A stretch of 22,183 bases of DNA from Ophiothrix spiculata (Eukaryota; Echinodermata; Ophiuroidea; Amphilepidida; Ophiotrichidae): NCBI GenBank assembly GCA_000969725.1, contig JXSR01S011463.1. The stretch is one strand, 5' to 3'. Both the position numbers and the translations under genes were made by a program. Positions 1 through 10,106 of the stretch are shown one piece after another. Position 1 is the stretch's first letter. Each line of letters begins with the position of its first letter. The notes under the pieces are model-generated. The model was given only the letters and a program-made list of their open reading frames with translations, had not been told where the DNA came from and made no database searches.

Positions 1-12
1 ATAATAAGCTTA

Positions 13-26
13 GTTGCCATAGCAAC
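13..26 (+). promoter_or_regulatory. Perfect RFX X-box-like palindrome
   Basis: GTTGCCATAGCAAC fits the X-box consensus GTNRCC-N2-RGYAAC at every defined position. It lies just beyond the donor of the exon-like unit 52-127 (minus strand), so it would be intronic. A partial echo, GTTGCCGTAGCGAT, lies inside that unit. RFX factors drive ciliary genes in animals; a role here is not shown. Confidence 0.4.
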
Positions 27-51
27 CGTTGACATGACATCAAATTCTTAC

Positions 52-127
52 CTCAACGGTTACATTTTGAGGAATGAGGACTCCTCCGTTGGTGGTTGCC
101 GTAGCGATTTCGACCTTCGCGACATCC
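52..127 (-). CDS. Orphan exon-like unit, product unknown
   Basis: This 76-bp unit has a good acceptor on the minus strand (TTTTTCCTCCAACTT tract, then ...GTATCTCCAG) and a consensus donor (GAG|GTAAGAA). Only one frame is open: one base plus 25 codons, DVAKVEIATATTNGG then VLIPQNVTVE, ending in phase 0. It needs a preceding exon that ends with two bases of a codon. The candidate at 5127-5256 ends with one base, so either an intermediate exon is missing or this unit belongs to another gene. I recognise no family. Confidence 0.5.
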
Positions 128-582
128 CTGGAGATACTATCTATAAGTTGGAGGAAAAATCAGTTTGTTCTCAAAAAGGATTTATTTTGAGTTTTAAGAT
201 ATTTTAATATTTAAAGACAAGACTGTTATGGGCAGTTTAGTAGGTATGGTTGAAGTTTAGCTGTTATCAGTCATTAATAACCTGTGTGATAGCGCGATCC
301 AATCTATAAAGATTATTTCTTGTTTTATGCAAACAACTGCATGGTGTTTATCAGGTAACAATGACTTGGTATGTCATTAGCGCTGAATACGTTTTCTCAT
401 AAAACGCCAATCAAGCGCGTATATGCAACACATACATACGCGTTTATCATATTACGCGATGATCGTCACGCCTGGACCGATCGAAATTCTCTTATAGGGA
501 TAAGTAGACCTTTAAGTAAGAAATAAGTCTATAAAGTATTTCTTCATAAAATTACACATAAAAGGCATACAAATATCTAAAG
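128..582. other. Non-coding stretch, no gene seen
   Basis: AT-rich DNA with no supported exon. A patch at about 410-485 is relatively rich in CG dinucleotides (GCGCGT, ACGCGTTTA, ACGCGATGATCG) and may be the remains of a repeat. Confidence 0.6.
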
Positions 583-785
583 AGCAGTTATTAATGACAA
601 TAATAACTTTGCACCATCTATTTTTCGGTCATTGTGTGAATTCGTCGGTGATTATTTTGGATCTCGGTATTTTTCATCGGGAGCTGCGCTCCCTCAGAAA
701 TATACCTCGGTCCAAAACAATCACCTCAGAATTCACACAATGACCTCAAAAAAAGATGGTGCGCAGTTATTATTGTCTAATTGCT
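583..785. mobile_element. Foldback (hairpin) element, about 200 bp
   Basis: The two halves are near-perfect inverted copies centred at about 686, with arms near 100 bp. Left-arm landmarks ACAATAATAAC, GCACCATCT, TCATTGTGTGAATTC and TGATTATTTTGGA recur inverted on the right. The tip is GGGAGC-TGC-GCTCCC (679-693). It has no coding capacity and looks like a foldback MITE. Indels occur near the outer ends (TTAATGACAA against TTAGACAA). Confidence 0.88.
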
Positions 786-2384
786 AGAACTGAAGTGCTC
801 CATATTAGATTTAAAAGAGGATTTATCTTTTAACCATGGTGCGATTACGAAGAAAAGTTAGTTTTTAATCTGATTAGTTTGAAAATTGAACCTGTGAAAC
901 ATTTATAAAAATGGTTTACAGTTAGTGTCTATGTTTATAGAGAGAAAGTTGTAAAACCTTATGAGACATGAATAACAATGCTATATTTGTAATCAAGAGA
1001 GAGCATCAACTTCTGCAAGGCAATGGCATAGCCAGAGGGTGCAGGGGGCTGCCATTTTTAGAATGTTTGTAAGCATCTTCATTAGTCAAGTCTAGTTAGT
1101 ATAGTGGGCATTGCATTAGAAAGCTATCACCAAGGGGGGTGTGGGGTGTAACTGTATATCAAGGTAAACAAAACATTCACATCCAATCAAGGGCTATTCG
1201 ATGTTAGCTATGGTCTGTACCAGACTAGTCTATACTTTTTAAGTAATAAAGTTTCCTTCATCAGTCTTATAAGCAAATCTTATCAAAGTAAATCTTTTCT
1301 AATACCAAATATGTGACCATTCACTGCCATAAAGGCAGCCCTGGGGCCGATTTCACTAACATTTAGCGATGATCGCTAACCCCGTTTTGATCACTATAAA
1401 CTCAACTTTTGGTAGATATACGACATGCCACGCTCTCTTTCTTCATTTCCCATTTAAAGATCAAAATCCAAGACAGTTCACTGAGTAGCCGCAATTTGTT
1501 TTTAAACTGATTATTGTAGAGTATGTCATCAAAATGAGCAAGTCGCAACACATGCTACTTGAAACGAAAAAACAAAATGCACACGCTGTATATGCGTCAA
1601 GTGAACATTTACGCGATCTACCTGGACATCAGGCCAAACTCCGAATATGCCCGGAGGTACAATAACTCTGCTCCATGAGCGACACAAGATGGTAGCGTAT
1701 CCCCTATAAAAATTCCTTGGTCAGAACACAACTTACGTGCATATTTTGTACTCAGAATAAAAATAAAAAATACAACTTTACTGAAGATTCAAGATGGATG
1801 GCCACATATAACTGAATGATTTCTTCAACACTTCCTTGTAAATAGCGCCTGCCCCATCTAAAACTCTTGCAATTTGCTCCAATATACAAATATTTTAATC
1901 TAGATTCACTTTAACTTTGATTTTGAAATCTTAAATAACTTCCTAATATCAATAGACACAAGAGCGGCAAAGGAAAAATGCACATCTCCCAACATACCAT
2001 ACTAAAACAAGATGAAGAGAATGGAAAAGCAAAATATAAGGGAAACAAAAGTAGATACATAATAAAGAATATAAAGAAACAAGAAGGGCTATACATAGAA
2101 ACACTGAGAAAAGTTTTAGAAACACCACAAATTAAAAAAAACAAACATATACACTAAAAGCATGCAAGATGAGAGTTAACAGCTAGCTGCACAAGAAACG
2201 GGACATCACTCATGGTCGATATTTTATTTCTTACAAGAACAAAGTCGGCATTTCATTTTGATTTTTTTAAAATCTACATTCTCATGGGGTAATATGAAAA
2301 ATGTCTTTGATTAAGTTTCTAAAAATCAAATTCAAGAATTAGGTAAATTTGATGTAGTTTTCTTTAAAAAATAAATTTGATACA
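786..2384. other. Non-coding stretch
   Basis: No exon is supported on either strand. The minus-strand ORF at 1911-2144 is a low-complexity Phe/Leu/Ser frame in AT-rich DNA. A short palindrome, TTAGCGAT-G-ATCGCTAA, lies at 1363-1379 beside a GGGGCCGATTTCACTAA patch, probably a fragment of a repeat. Confidence 0.55.
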
Positions 2385-2595
2385 TACTGTAAAGCACTTT
2401 AATTTCGCGGCATTAAAATTTAGCGAATTTGGAAAACCTCACTTTTTGGGTGCATTTTAATTTCACTAATTTGAATCATCTTGCTATTCAATGCTACGTT
2501 AATAATTATTTTAGCGGCATTTTAATTTAGCGAATTGTGATACTAGCGAAATTAGCGAAATTAAAATGATAGCGAAATTTTCATGCTTTACAGTA
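2385..2595. mobile_element. MITE with TACTGTAAAGCA ends
   Basis: The left end TACTGTAAAGCA and the right end TGCTTTACAGTA are inverted copies. Inside are repeated blocks of GCGGCATT..AATTTAGCGAATT (about 2407 and 2514) and many AGCGAAATT words, in both orientations. Length is 211 bp. The ends resemble those of the second element at 3399-3623, and elements with this appearance are common in marine invertebrates. Confidence 0.75.
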
Positions 2596-3398
2596 ATATG
2601 AATCTATACATGTTCAGAATGAGGTCTGAAGTCATCCGCGATGCAGGTTTTCCATGAAAATCACAGAATGTGGGGAATAAGGCAGAAAACGCAATTCAAG
2701 CAAACAATTTTTAAAAATTTCAAAAATGAAAAAAAAAAAATATGATATTGGTCAAATTCATTGGACTAAAATTAATATAACAAATAGAATCATCATAAAA
2801 TAAAATAAGCAACCCTTGTTGGCATACCCTATCGTTTTATTCCTCATAAGGATCTACTCCTGTTATTATTGCAAAATTTTAGCTTTTGAAAGAAAAATAA
2901 AAAAATACAGAAAATGCTCCAAAAATGCACCGCAGTGAAATGCATATTTTGAAGTTAAGAAAGCAGAAAATTTAGGACCTAAGTTTTGATTAATCACTTT
3001 TCTGTCATTTTTGACCCCAAAAAATCTAATTTTGATAATGCTGTATTTTACATGATTCTAAAGAGTATTAAGGGAAAATATTTATAATGTCACAACAATT
3101 TTACTTTTAAGTTTATCTTTACTTTTGCTTTGTGTCTATTTTAATTGTTTTGTTTCGTTTGTTAAAAGGCCTGTTGGGTTGGGAGAGTTGCGTCTTTGGT
3201 GATAGTACACGCTTTAATATGCTTTTTAATCTTTAAGCCAGGTGGATAAAATAAATTAAAACAATAGCTAGGGTAAACCAACAAAACAATGCATTGTGAA
3301 AAAACAACATGGTACTGATCATATCAAAAATATAAATAATAAACAATGCTGTGGGAACAATACTGAACTAAAACCTTCACAAAAGGATCATAATACAA
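2596..3398. other. Non-coding AT-rich stretch
   Basis: No exon, inverted repeat or RNA gene could be supported here. Confidence 0.6.
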
Positions 3399-3623
3399 TA
3401 CTGTATAAGTGGTTTATTTCGCGCTACATTAATTTTCGCCCTTTTTGCGCTCAATTCACCTAGCGCGAAAATAAATATAGCGCAAAAAGTAGTATTTATA
3501 TTCCGCCGCACGTTAAAAAAAATCATAAACACAAAAATAAAAGCACACAAAATGATTCAAAATAGCTCAAAATTAAGACTTGCGCGAAAATGACTGAGCA
3601 CGAAAATATTGGCATTTACAGTA
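3399..3623. mobile_element. MITE with TACTGTA ends, CGCGAAAA-rich
   Basis: It begins TACTGTATAAGTGG and ends CATTTACAGTA. Both subterminal regions carry inverted GCGCGAAAAT/ATTTTCGC words. At 225 bp it is similar in layout to 2385-2595 but too diverged internally to be a recent copy. Confidence 0.65.
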
Positions 3624-3735
3624 AAGGAAAATCATATAAAACTATACAATAAAGGAAAAATTATATAAGTATCTATTCATGACGTACATGATTACAAACG
3701 CCACCAATCTGAGTAGAAAATTCAAAAGAAACAAT

Positions 3736-4446
3736 AACTATCATGCAACAATGACAAAATAATATTTTGTAGAGCTGACATGACTTCCAAGGATTTGACT
3801 ACAAATGAGAAATGATGAGTTCTAAATCATGACTACCAGTACCACTACTTTGAGCAGGATATTAAAGGGACTAGCCTAGATTCTTCCCACTAACTTTTTA
3901 CCTACATATTTTTTTACATGAATCAATAGAACATGTTTATAGTAATATAACCTACAAGTATTTTTCCATGATTTTGAGGAATATTGGAGAAAATTGCAAT
4001 TCTTTACCAACTTTAATTTCTTACATCAGCGCAAAAAAGTGTTGTGAAACAGTGTTTCTAGTTTCAAATTTTAAAAAGATCATGTTTCTACACCTGTGAT
4101 GGGTAAACAAATTATTTTTGATGAAATTGTTTCTCTTTTAATATGTATTAAATTATCTCCAGGAGCTTTGTTTGATTTTTATCAGGTAAATCCAGACTTA
4201 GGTACAAAATTAGGATTTAGGAAACACCGGATATTCACACCACCATCACAGAATCATATATTGTAAATTAATTCTCTCTCAATTTGAGCTATTTCTGTGT
4301 ATTTTTTAAAACTTTTTTGGATTTACTACACTTTTAAGCTTTATTAAGAGCATTTTCATAAGTTTTTCATTCTAAGTTGAATCTAGGCTAGTCCCTTTAA
4401 GCAGGATATTAAAGGATGGTATTTAAACTATCATGCAACAATGACA
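3736..4446. repeat. Direct repeats flanking a TTAA element
   Basis: Two exact words occur on each side of the element at 3862-4400. AGCAGGATATTAAAGG is at 3853-3868 and 4400-4415. AACTATCATGCAACAATGAC is at 3736-3755 and 4426-4445, with one further identical base. Their order differs on the two sides, suggesting a pre-existing local duplication around the insertion site. Confidence 0.75.
3862..4400. mobile_element. TTAA-flanked MITE, 539 bp
   Basis: The perfect 22-bp inverted ends consist of TTAA followed by AGGGACTAGCCTAGATTC. TTAA at both outer edges fits the TTAA target duplication typical of the piggyBac superfamily. There is no transposase ORF, so it is non-autonomous. It lies left of the tail-exon candidates, in undefined territory of the locus. 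Confidence 0.85.
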
Positions 4447-4578
4447 CAAATGCTTTGCTGAATCAATTTAACATCAACATTGGTAAGTTTTGAGCATATC
4501 CAATAATGATGCATCGCTGACAGTCATTGTTGTATGTCTACCGATATATGTCTTTATGCCGTCTAGCGTCCTCTCCGT

Positions 4579-4808
4579 CTATACTTTAATCAACACCAAA
4601 TAGGCGGGCCTCGTATCTTCACATTGTGAAATGATACAGATGAGCGTGTGCGTAGCTGGACAGAGCACAACTGCAGGAGACGCAGCGCGCGGTTCATGTG
4701 TGACCTGCGCATCAGTATCGACGGCGCGCGTGTTACTGGGATTATGTTTACTTGCGGATGAAGAAAAGCCTCATAATTCCCGCCTATTAAGTGTTGATCA
4801 AAGTATAG
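4579..4808. mobile_element. CpG-rich MITE with 30-bp inverted ends
   Basis: Left CTATACTTTAATCAACACC.. and right (inverted) CTATACTTTGATCAACACT.. both run on to ATAGGCGGG, 26 of 30 bases matching. The match extends outward to GTCCTC (4568-4573) and GAGGAC (4810-4815) with an offset. The interior is GC- and CG-rich. The overlapping short ORFs on both strands are features of the element, not genes. Confidence 0.83.
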
Positions 4809-4809
4809 T

Positions 4810-4869
4810 GAGGACATTATTGTCTTAAAATTCTTCGTCTAGCAATCCGTCTAGCGAGGACATTATGCG
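4810..4869 (+). repeat. Short direct repeats beside the MITE
   Basis: GAGGACATTAT occurs at 4810 and 4857, and CGTCTAGC occurs twice (about 4834 and 4846). CCGTCTAGCG is also found on the left side of the MITE at about 4559. These look like duplicated flank or subterminal motifs. Confidence 0.6.
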
Positions 4870-5119
4870 ATATAATCCAGTAACTGAGGATGAACCTGGG
4901 TTCTTAGTGTGTCCTCAGTTATAGTTTTGTGTATGGTTTGTCTTTGGTTGAACAAGGAATCACAACCCATCCTTTAAAATGTAAATACATTGCACAATGC
5001 ACAGCAATGAACTCTAAACATTCCCTATGGAAAAACCAATGACACATAAAAAGATGATTCACAAGGCATGCAACCAAACTATAGAGACAAAACCAAAGTA
5101 TAAATGATTTAGTAGTATA

Positions 5120-5434
5120 GTGTTACCTATCATGGCTGGGTTATCAATGCCGACAGATTCGGTGGATTTCGATGGTTTGACAATGCCAAGTTTGTCAGAA
5201 CCACCAGGAAGAAAATGCGCCAATGGGAATGGCAGTTGCAGGAGATCCTTATTCTTCTATATTCCGTCGCGACGATATTATGGTAAGCGTGAAGAGATTA
5301 AAAAACCCACATATCCAATAGAGTTAGTACAAGTATTTTATGATGATCAAGAGAAAGACATGTCATCTGTGTTTAGTTATGCTATGATACCAACAGAACA
5401 CAAAATGTTAACACAATACACAGGCGACACCTAG
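5120..5434 (+). other. Coding-like block with unclear strand
   Basis: The plus strand has a 104-codon ORF (MLPIMAGLSMPTDSVDFDGL near the start; FYDDQEKDMSSVFSYAMIPT near the end). In a second plus frame there is a peptide CQVCQNHQEENAPMGM then AVAGDPYSSIFRRDDIM that ends at a good donor, ATG|GTAAGCGTG (near 5282). The minus strand has the exon candidate 5127-5256. The block is more GC-rich than its surroundings. No frame is recognised as a known family. A diverged echo of its right part lies at 6245-6330. It could be a real exon on one strand or the remains of a transposon ORF. Confidence 0.3.
5127..5256 (-). CDS. Possible tail exon (minus-strand reading of a coding-like block)
   Basis: If the weak acceptor ...GGAATATAG is used, the minus strand is open from AAG AAT AAG to a G|GTAACA donor. 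That gives 43 codons plus one base: KNKDLLQLPFPLAHFLPGG, then SDKLGIVKPSKSTESVG, then IDNPAMI. The start phase (0) fits the candidate exon at 7995-8048. An IDNPA-type ending resembles cytoplasmic tails of membrane proteins, but I cannot match it to a known ATP11 tail. The pyrimidine tract is about 30 nt away from the acceptor, and the donor is not a strong consensus. The plus strand of the same block is also coding-like (see the 5120-5434 entry), so the strand is uncertain. Confidence 0.38.
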
Positions 5435-5648
5435 TATTTAAGCAAGTTTAAAAATGTGCAAAAACTTCTTTTTTTATATAAAACAAGACTAGGAGCTAGT
5501 AGGTTATTTATTCAACACAAATAAATCCAGTATTTCTGATTATATCTTCCATTACCAAATAAATGGCTGATTTCATCGACCATACACAAATACATCTTAA
5601 GTACAAATTTCATTATTACGTTCCTTATTAATTATTCATAAGCTCATT

Positions 5649-5941
5649 AGGCCAAAAAAAAAATAGTTGTGGTGCCCTCACAGGCCCAAAGTGGTGGGGA
5701 CGGCCAGGCCGGTATTTGTTTTTCCTTTTTTTTTTTTTAAATAACCATTACAGATGCCATGTGTAACAGAAACAGGGTCATAAAAAAAGTTTTTCTTCTC
5801 TTAAACTTCGCCAATATACACATTTTGGAACATTTTCGCGGCTGGAAATCAAGAATATTGGTGGGAAAAAAAATGGGTCGGGATTTTCCACAATTTCGAC
5901 CAGGCTGGTGGAGGGCAACACAACATATTTTTTTTTGGCCT
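5649..5941. mobile_element. MITE with AGGCC-A(n) ends
   Basis: The left end is AGGCCAAAAAAAAAA followed by GTTGTGGTGCCCTC. The right end, inverted, is AGGCCAAAAAAAAA followed by GTTGTGTTGCCCTC. Length is 293 bp. A second member of the family is at 9104-9406. It overlaps a chance 116-codon plus-strand ORF, which I do not call a gene. Confidence 0.8.
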
Positions 5942-7994
5942 TTGGCCTTATCAACATGTAACCGTATAGATTATTTTGCACAAATGCACAGAAATTTTAC
6001 TTCAACTCTATTTTCACATGCATACCAAAGTAGTAATGTGCATATCACTCCAAATTTTAATTGCAATGAATGCAATTTCAGTTTAGTTTTTTTTGATATA
6101 TATATATGAAATAATTTGGATTTTTTTCTATATATGAAATAATTTAGATTCTGTGAAAAAACAAAGTCGGATGAGTAGCCTTAGATGTATATGGCTGAAT
6201 AAATTAAAGGTTTTGTGCAGAAATACATTGTGCCATGAGTGTACTGATGCATCGGATGATGTTAGAGATAGTCAGGGCATCGTCGTTGTGTTCAGCTATA
6301 ATACCAACACTAAATGTTGACCATATATTGATGCGTCAACTGCAGATTAAAATATACACTTTTTTGGACAGATCATACACTTAAATAAATCATCATCAAA
6401 GAGTCAGGCATGAGAACAAAGCTGGTTTCATGGTGTTCATGATGAGTATGTTATCAAAAATGTCGATGCACAGTCCCAACGTTGCTGTGCTTGGAACATT
6501 TCAGGAGTGAATTCTCAACCTTGAGCTTGAAAAATGTTGCGGCTAGCACGACAAGCTGATATATCAATACCTTGCCATGTCGCATGGTTGCAAGAATATG
6601 TCCTAAATAGTTGGATGAGTTTAATTGTCTATTAATAATAGAACATATAGAGGATGCGTGAAAAAATAATGGGTGTGTGACAATTATCTACAAAATTAAT
6701 ATACAGAATATATCAAATTTGATGTCAATAAAGCAGTAAATAATCCGACATAAATAGACACAAATTGAGCTTGATCTCTTGCTTGTAATTGGTACTATCG
6801 ATAACCAGATTCAAGGCGCACGCCACTCAATTTACTAAACACTGTATACATCATACGTTTTGAATAGGAAGCTCTTGATTACCTGTTAACTTATTTTTTG
6901 ATACACACTGTACAGCGGGGTTTACTGAACTACCTTAGTTTTATACAAAACCACTCAATAAATTTGCATCAACACTACCAATTTACTCCACTAAGATGGC
7001 TACAGCAGCCATAGAATACAGCAGCCATAGAATCAATCAACCATACTGAATCAAACTTTACACCTTCAACACTGAAACTGTTTCCTCCACATAAAAACAG
7101 CATTTCCATCATATTATTTGACTCTTTTATATCAACTTTCTAAAAATTTTAGTTTTAAAATGACCTTTAACATCATATCCCAACAAGTACTACTCCAGTT
7201 ATATTTCCTCATGTAGCAACCTCATAATACAGTTCTATGGTCCCCTTAGTAATGAAAATAGTGGACTTGCAAATTGGGGATGAGAATGCATAATGCAAAC
7301 TGGAATAGGATAAAATTGCTATCAAATATCCATATGCCAGTTGCATGCATAGAGTAGTATACCACTGATAACACTTTTACAGAGAACAACCATTCATACC
7401 CAAGTTTTGGGAAATCATATATGAAATGTTGTTGAAATTAATACTTATGTATTATGTAAATCCATAACATAAACAATTTTCTTCCCATTTTCTTCACTGA
7501 AATGCATTATCTCAATAGATTATCCTTTGAGCAATTTACTATAACAATATAATCTTCAACCATGCAAAAGATAGCCATGCATATATGCTCATTCTCAGCT
7601 GAATTCCTTCATAACAGCAGTTTTGCCTACATCATGACATGGAAACATTTTCCAGAATGATTCTTCTATTTCATTATCTAACTATGTTGCTTTAAACATC
7701 ACAGCAAGGAGATAACTACATAAATCATTGTACATCCTTAAAAGAAATAACTGATAATTCCTTATTTCATGCAAACACCGCATAAAAATGCAAGCTAGGG
7801 CATTTTTAATTTCATTAATTGCCTAAAGTATTAGTAACCAAGTATTAAATTTTGCTCATGCTACTACAGGCATGTTGAATTTACTTTTCTCATGCTTAGA
7901 GGTGAATTAAAGCTTGCTGTATTATATGTTGGTTATTATAATGAATGCATGGACTTTGCAAAGAAAGATGAGGATAAGTTGACATCATACTTAC
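5942..7994. other. Long non-coding stretch (putative intron)
   Basis: Mostly AT-rich with no supported exon. It contains a short tandem duplication of TATATATGAAATAATTT (about 6098-6150), a doubled ACAGCAGCCATAGAAT (about 7002-7034), and a coding-like echo at 6245-6330. Confidence 0.55.
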
Positions 7995-8048
7995 TATGAT
8001 GCTGCCATAAGTGCTTTGTGTTGAAGTTTGAAGTTTGACAGTAGACTC
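7995..8048 (-). CDS. Possible small C-terminal-tail exon of the flippase gene
   Basis: This candidate 54-bp exon is flanked by ...AACTTTGTCAG and ATA|GTAAGTATG, with phase 0 at both ends, matching the phase 0 end of exon 9433-9598. It would add ESTVKLQTSTQSTYGSII, a polar Ser/Thr-rich peptide of the kind found in flippase C-terminal tails. Support comes only from splice-site quality and phase; I recognise no homology. The pyrimidine tract is modest. Alternative C-terminal exons are common in ATP11 genes, so an alternative exon is possible. Confidence 0.5.
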
Positions 8049-8213
8049 CTGACAAAGTTATAATTATATAGTAGGAAAAACCATCAGACCAACAGACTTG
8101 GAAAAAGACTAACCATTTCCCCATGCAACCATTTAACCATGTTAACTTGAGAGTGAACTTTGCCTAAGGCCTATAAATTGTTAATTTGTCCTATCATGAC
8201 TTATTATAGGTCA

Positions 8214-8333
8214 CAAACAAAAATTTATTGGACAATGTAAACAAAAATCCATGGCAGGGGTTGCATTTACAAACAATGGGGCCCTGCACGCTGCATTTCT
8301 GTTTAAACTGTCCAATAAATTACTGTTTGGCAT
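8214..8333. mobile_element. Very short inverted-repeat element, about 100-120 bp
   Basis: AATTTATTGGACAATGTAAACA (split here: AATTTATTGGACA, then TGTAAACA) at 8222-8243 recurs inverted at 8300-8321 with about two mismatches. An 8-bp ATAGGTCA lies outside each end (8206-8213 and 8334-8341) and may be a target duplication, which would suggest a hAT-like origin. Confidence 0.6.
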
Positions 8334-8665
8334 ATAGGTCAAACCAACAATTCTTAGCCTCCTAGCATGTTGTCAAAAAGATGTTAAAATATTAAGTAAA
8401 CCAAAGGAAAAGTTAATGATTGGCCCAATCTACAATGTAGGTGTTTCTAGACGTGCATATTGGCAAAAGCACCAATTACACCATTTTAATAACTGAGGTT
8501 TTTGTATAGCAATTTTCCATCAATTTGGTCATGTTTCGCTGCAGGTAGATCACCACCACAATCATTTCACATCATTTAGGTATTTGGCTACCTTTTCTGA
8601 TCCTATTGGTGGAATATTTATAATTAGAAACTATTTTTAAATTGAAGAAGTTTAAAAATCACTTC

Positions 8666-8974
8666 TTAACTCTTTCACTCCGGAATAACATTTTCACCAT
8701 CTGTCCTATTTCGACGGAAAGCCGCTCACAGACACCTCAATTTATGATAGCATACGATAGCTGTATAGCACCAGGGTTGTTTTCTTTGCTAATAAAAATG
8801 ATGGCGCTAAATAGCTCTTCGTTTCAACTGCTTGCTGGCGAAATTTTCGACAAATTCGGGCTTGTAGGTTTTTTTTAGAGCAATTTGAAAAAATTGCTTC
8901 AAAGTAGAAATTCCGGCCAATCGTGCACACTTTTGTGAGCCGCTGTGAGCAGCTTGCCAGAGTGAAAGAGTTAA
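8666..8974. mobile_element. TTAA-flanked MITE, 309 bp
   Basis: The ends are TTAACTCTTTCACTC and its inverted copy GAGTGAAAGAGTTAA. A subterminal GCCGCTCACAG is also echoed inverted (CTGTGAGCAGC). TTAA at the edges fits a piggyBac-type insertion. The short ORFs inside are not genes. Confidence 0.8.
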
Positions 8975-9103
8975 TACTTTTTCAAATTGAGTAAGGTCAA
9001 CAACAGCAAGCTGCCATTACACCACTGTTATTAACATAAGTAATTTCTCTGTGGTGTACAGTTTTACACAAACATTTGAAATGGTTTTTCAAATACCTTC
9101 ATA

Positions 9104-9167
9104 AGGCCAAAAAAAAAAATTCTTTGGTTGCCCTCCACAGCATTTTTCAGAGAGGGTCGGTCGGTCG

Positions 9168-9201
<34 letters not shown>

Positions 9202-9406
9202 GTTTTTCATTTTTTTTTTAATACTCTTCCACGGACTGCTAGGTTAATCTGCCGCTCCAGCCTTCACAACTTCACCCGCGACATCCAAATCAAAACAATC
9301 AAATACTTCTTGTAGTGATTTGGGACATCCTAAACATTTTGAGGGTTGAATATCGAAAAAAGCTTTTAGTTTTTGGTAAGTTTTGCATATTTTTTTTTTT
9401 TGGCCT
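9104..9406. mobile_element. MITE with AGGCC-A(n) ends, containing T28
   Basis: It begins AGGCCAAAAAAAAAAA and TTGGTTGCCCTCC, and ends with a T12 run and GGCCT. It belongs to the same family as 5649-5941 but is more diverged at the right end. It holds a 28-T homopolymer at 9168-9195. Its edge lies 26 bp inside the intron from the donor of flippase exon 9433-9598. Confidence 0.7.
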
Positions 9407-9432
9407 AATTCTTACAAGTTTTGAGTACCTAC

Positions 9433-9598
9433 CCTGGCTTTTTGTTGTTCCGTTGGATGGAAGTAAAACATGAGCATCTTGTAGACGTAATCTGGAAGAA
9501 AACTAACAGCTATCATGCCCAGGAGCATGAACCATGACGTCCAACTGGAGAAGGACATCAACATGATTCTGTACAATGTGGTCACTTCAAAGAATTCC
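9433..9598 (-). CDS. ATP11-like: ATP11-like flippase exon: TM10 and start of C-terminal tail
   Basis: This 166-bp exon runs from ...TTCGTTGCAG|GG to GCCAGG|GTAGGTAC. Its first base completes Trp, and 55 codons follow: EFFEVTTLYRIMLMSFSSWT, then SWFMLLGMIAVSFLPDYVYK, then MLMFYFHPTEQQKAR. The SSxxxW...L.PD(.)VYK arrangement is the TM10 ending of P4-ATPases (ATP11: LSSVSTWLAIILL...LFPEILLIVLK). A basic, hydrophilic tail begins at HPTEQQKAR. The exon ends in phase 0, so the coding sequence must continue to the left. The next intron carries a MITE (9104-9406) that begins 26 bp from this donor. Confidence 0.93.
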
Positions 9599-10075
9599 CT
9601 GCAACGAAATAAAACAGATTCAATTTGAGAAGCTTTATTACCCCTCGTTCACCTAAGCTATTTTCTACTATGTCGTTGTGGTTATTACCAGCTCCAATGA
9701 AAATGAAATTGCCATACCAAAATAAAGTGTGGTTGTTTTATACCATTGTATAGGGTTGGGTCTCCTCTTTATATTGATATAAAAATCATGAAAATTGGCC
9801 AAGGCAATACAAAATTATGTTGTCATAAAGTACTTCAGGTCTGAAAATTTCACCAAAATCTGATTTTTTTAGCCAAAAATTGAAAAAAATTCAAAATTTT
9901 GCTATTAAAGTTTTAAATATTGAATTATCATCAGATTTTTATTAATGAATAAAGGAAATGCTAACATGGTTGAATGTGAGCTGACACCCTGGGCATCTAA
10001 GTAATTGTTTATACATCCTTTGCGGTCATTTTGATGAAAAAAGTGGTTTAGGGTAAGTTGTCAAAGTCCAAGTAA

Positions 10076-10106
<31 letters not shown>

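Noticed and set aside
1911..2144. 77-codon minus-strand ORF rich in Phe, Leu and Ser
   Set aside because: Low-complexity translation of A-rich DNA; hydrophobicity comes from T-rich codons, with no splice or start context.
5759..6109. 116-codon plus-strand ORF
   Set aside because: It overlaps MITE 5649-5941 and AT-rich intron, has no recognisable domain, and is composed of frames through the element.
10076..10105. G30 run as a functional G-quadruplex
   Set aside because: Long homopolymers here (also T28 at 9168 and A40 at 13911) may be sequencing or assembly artefacts; there is no supporting context.
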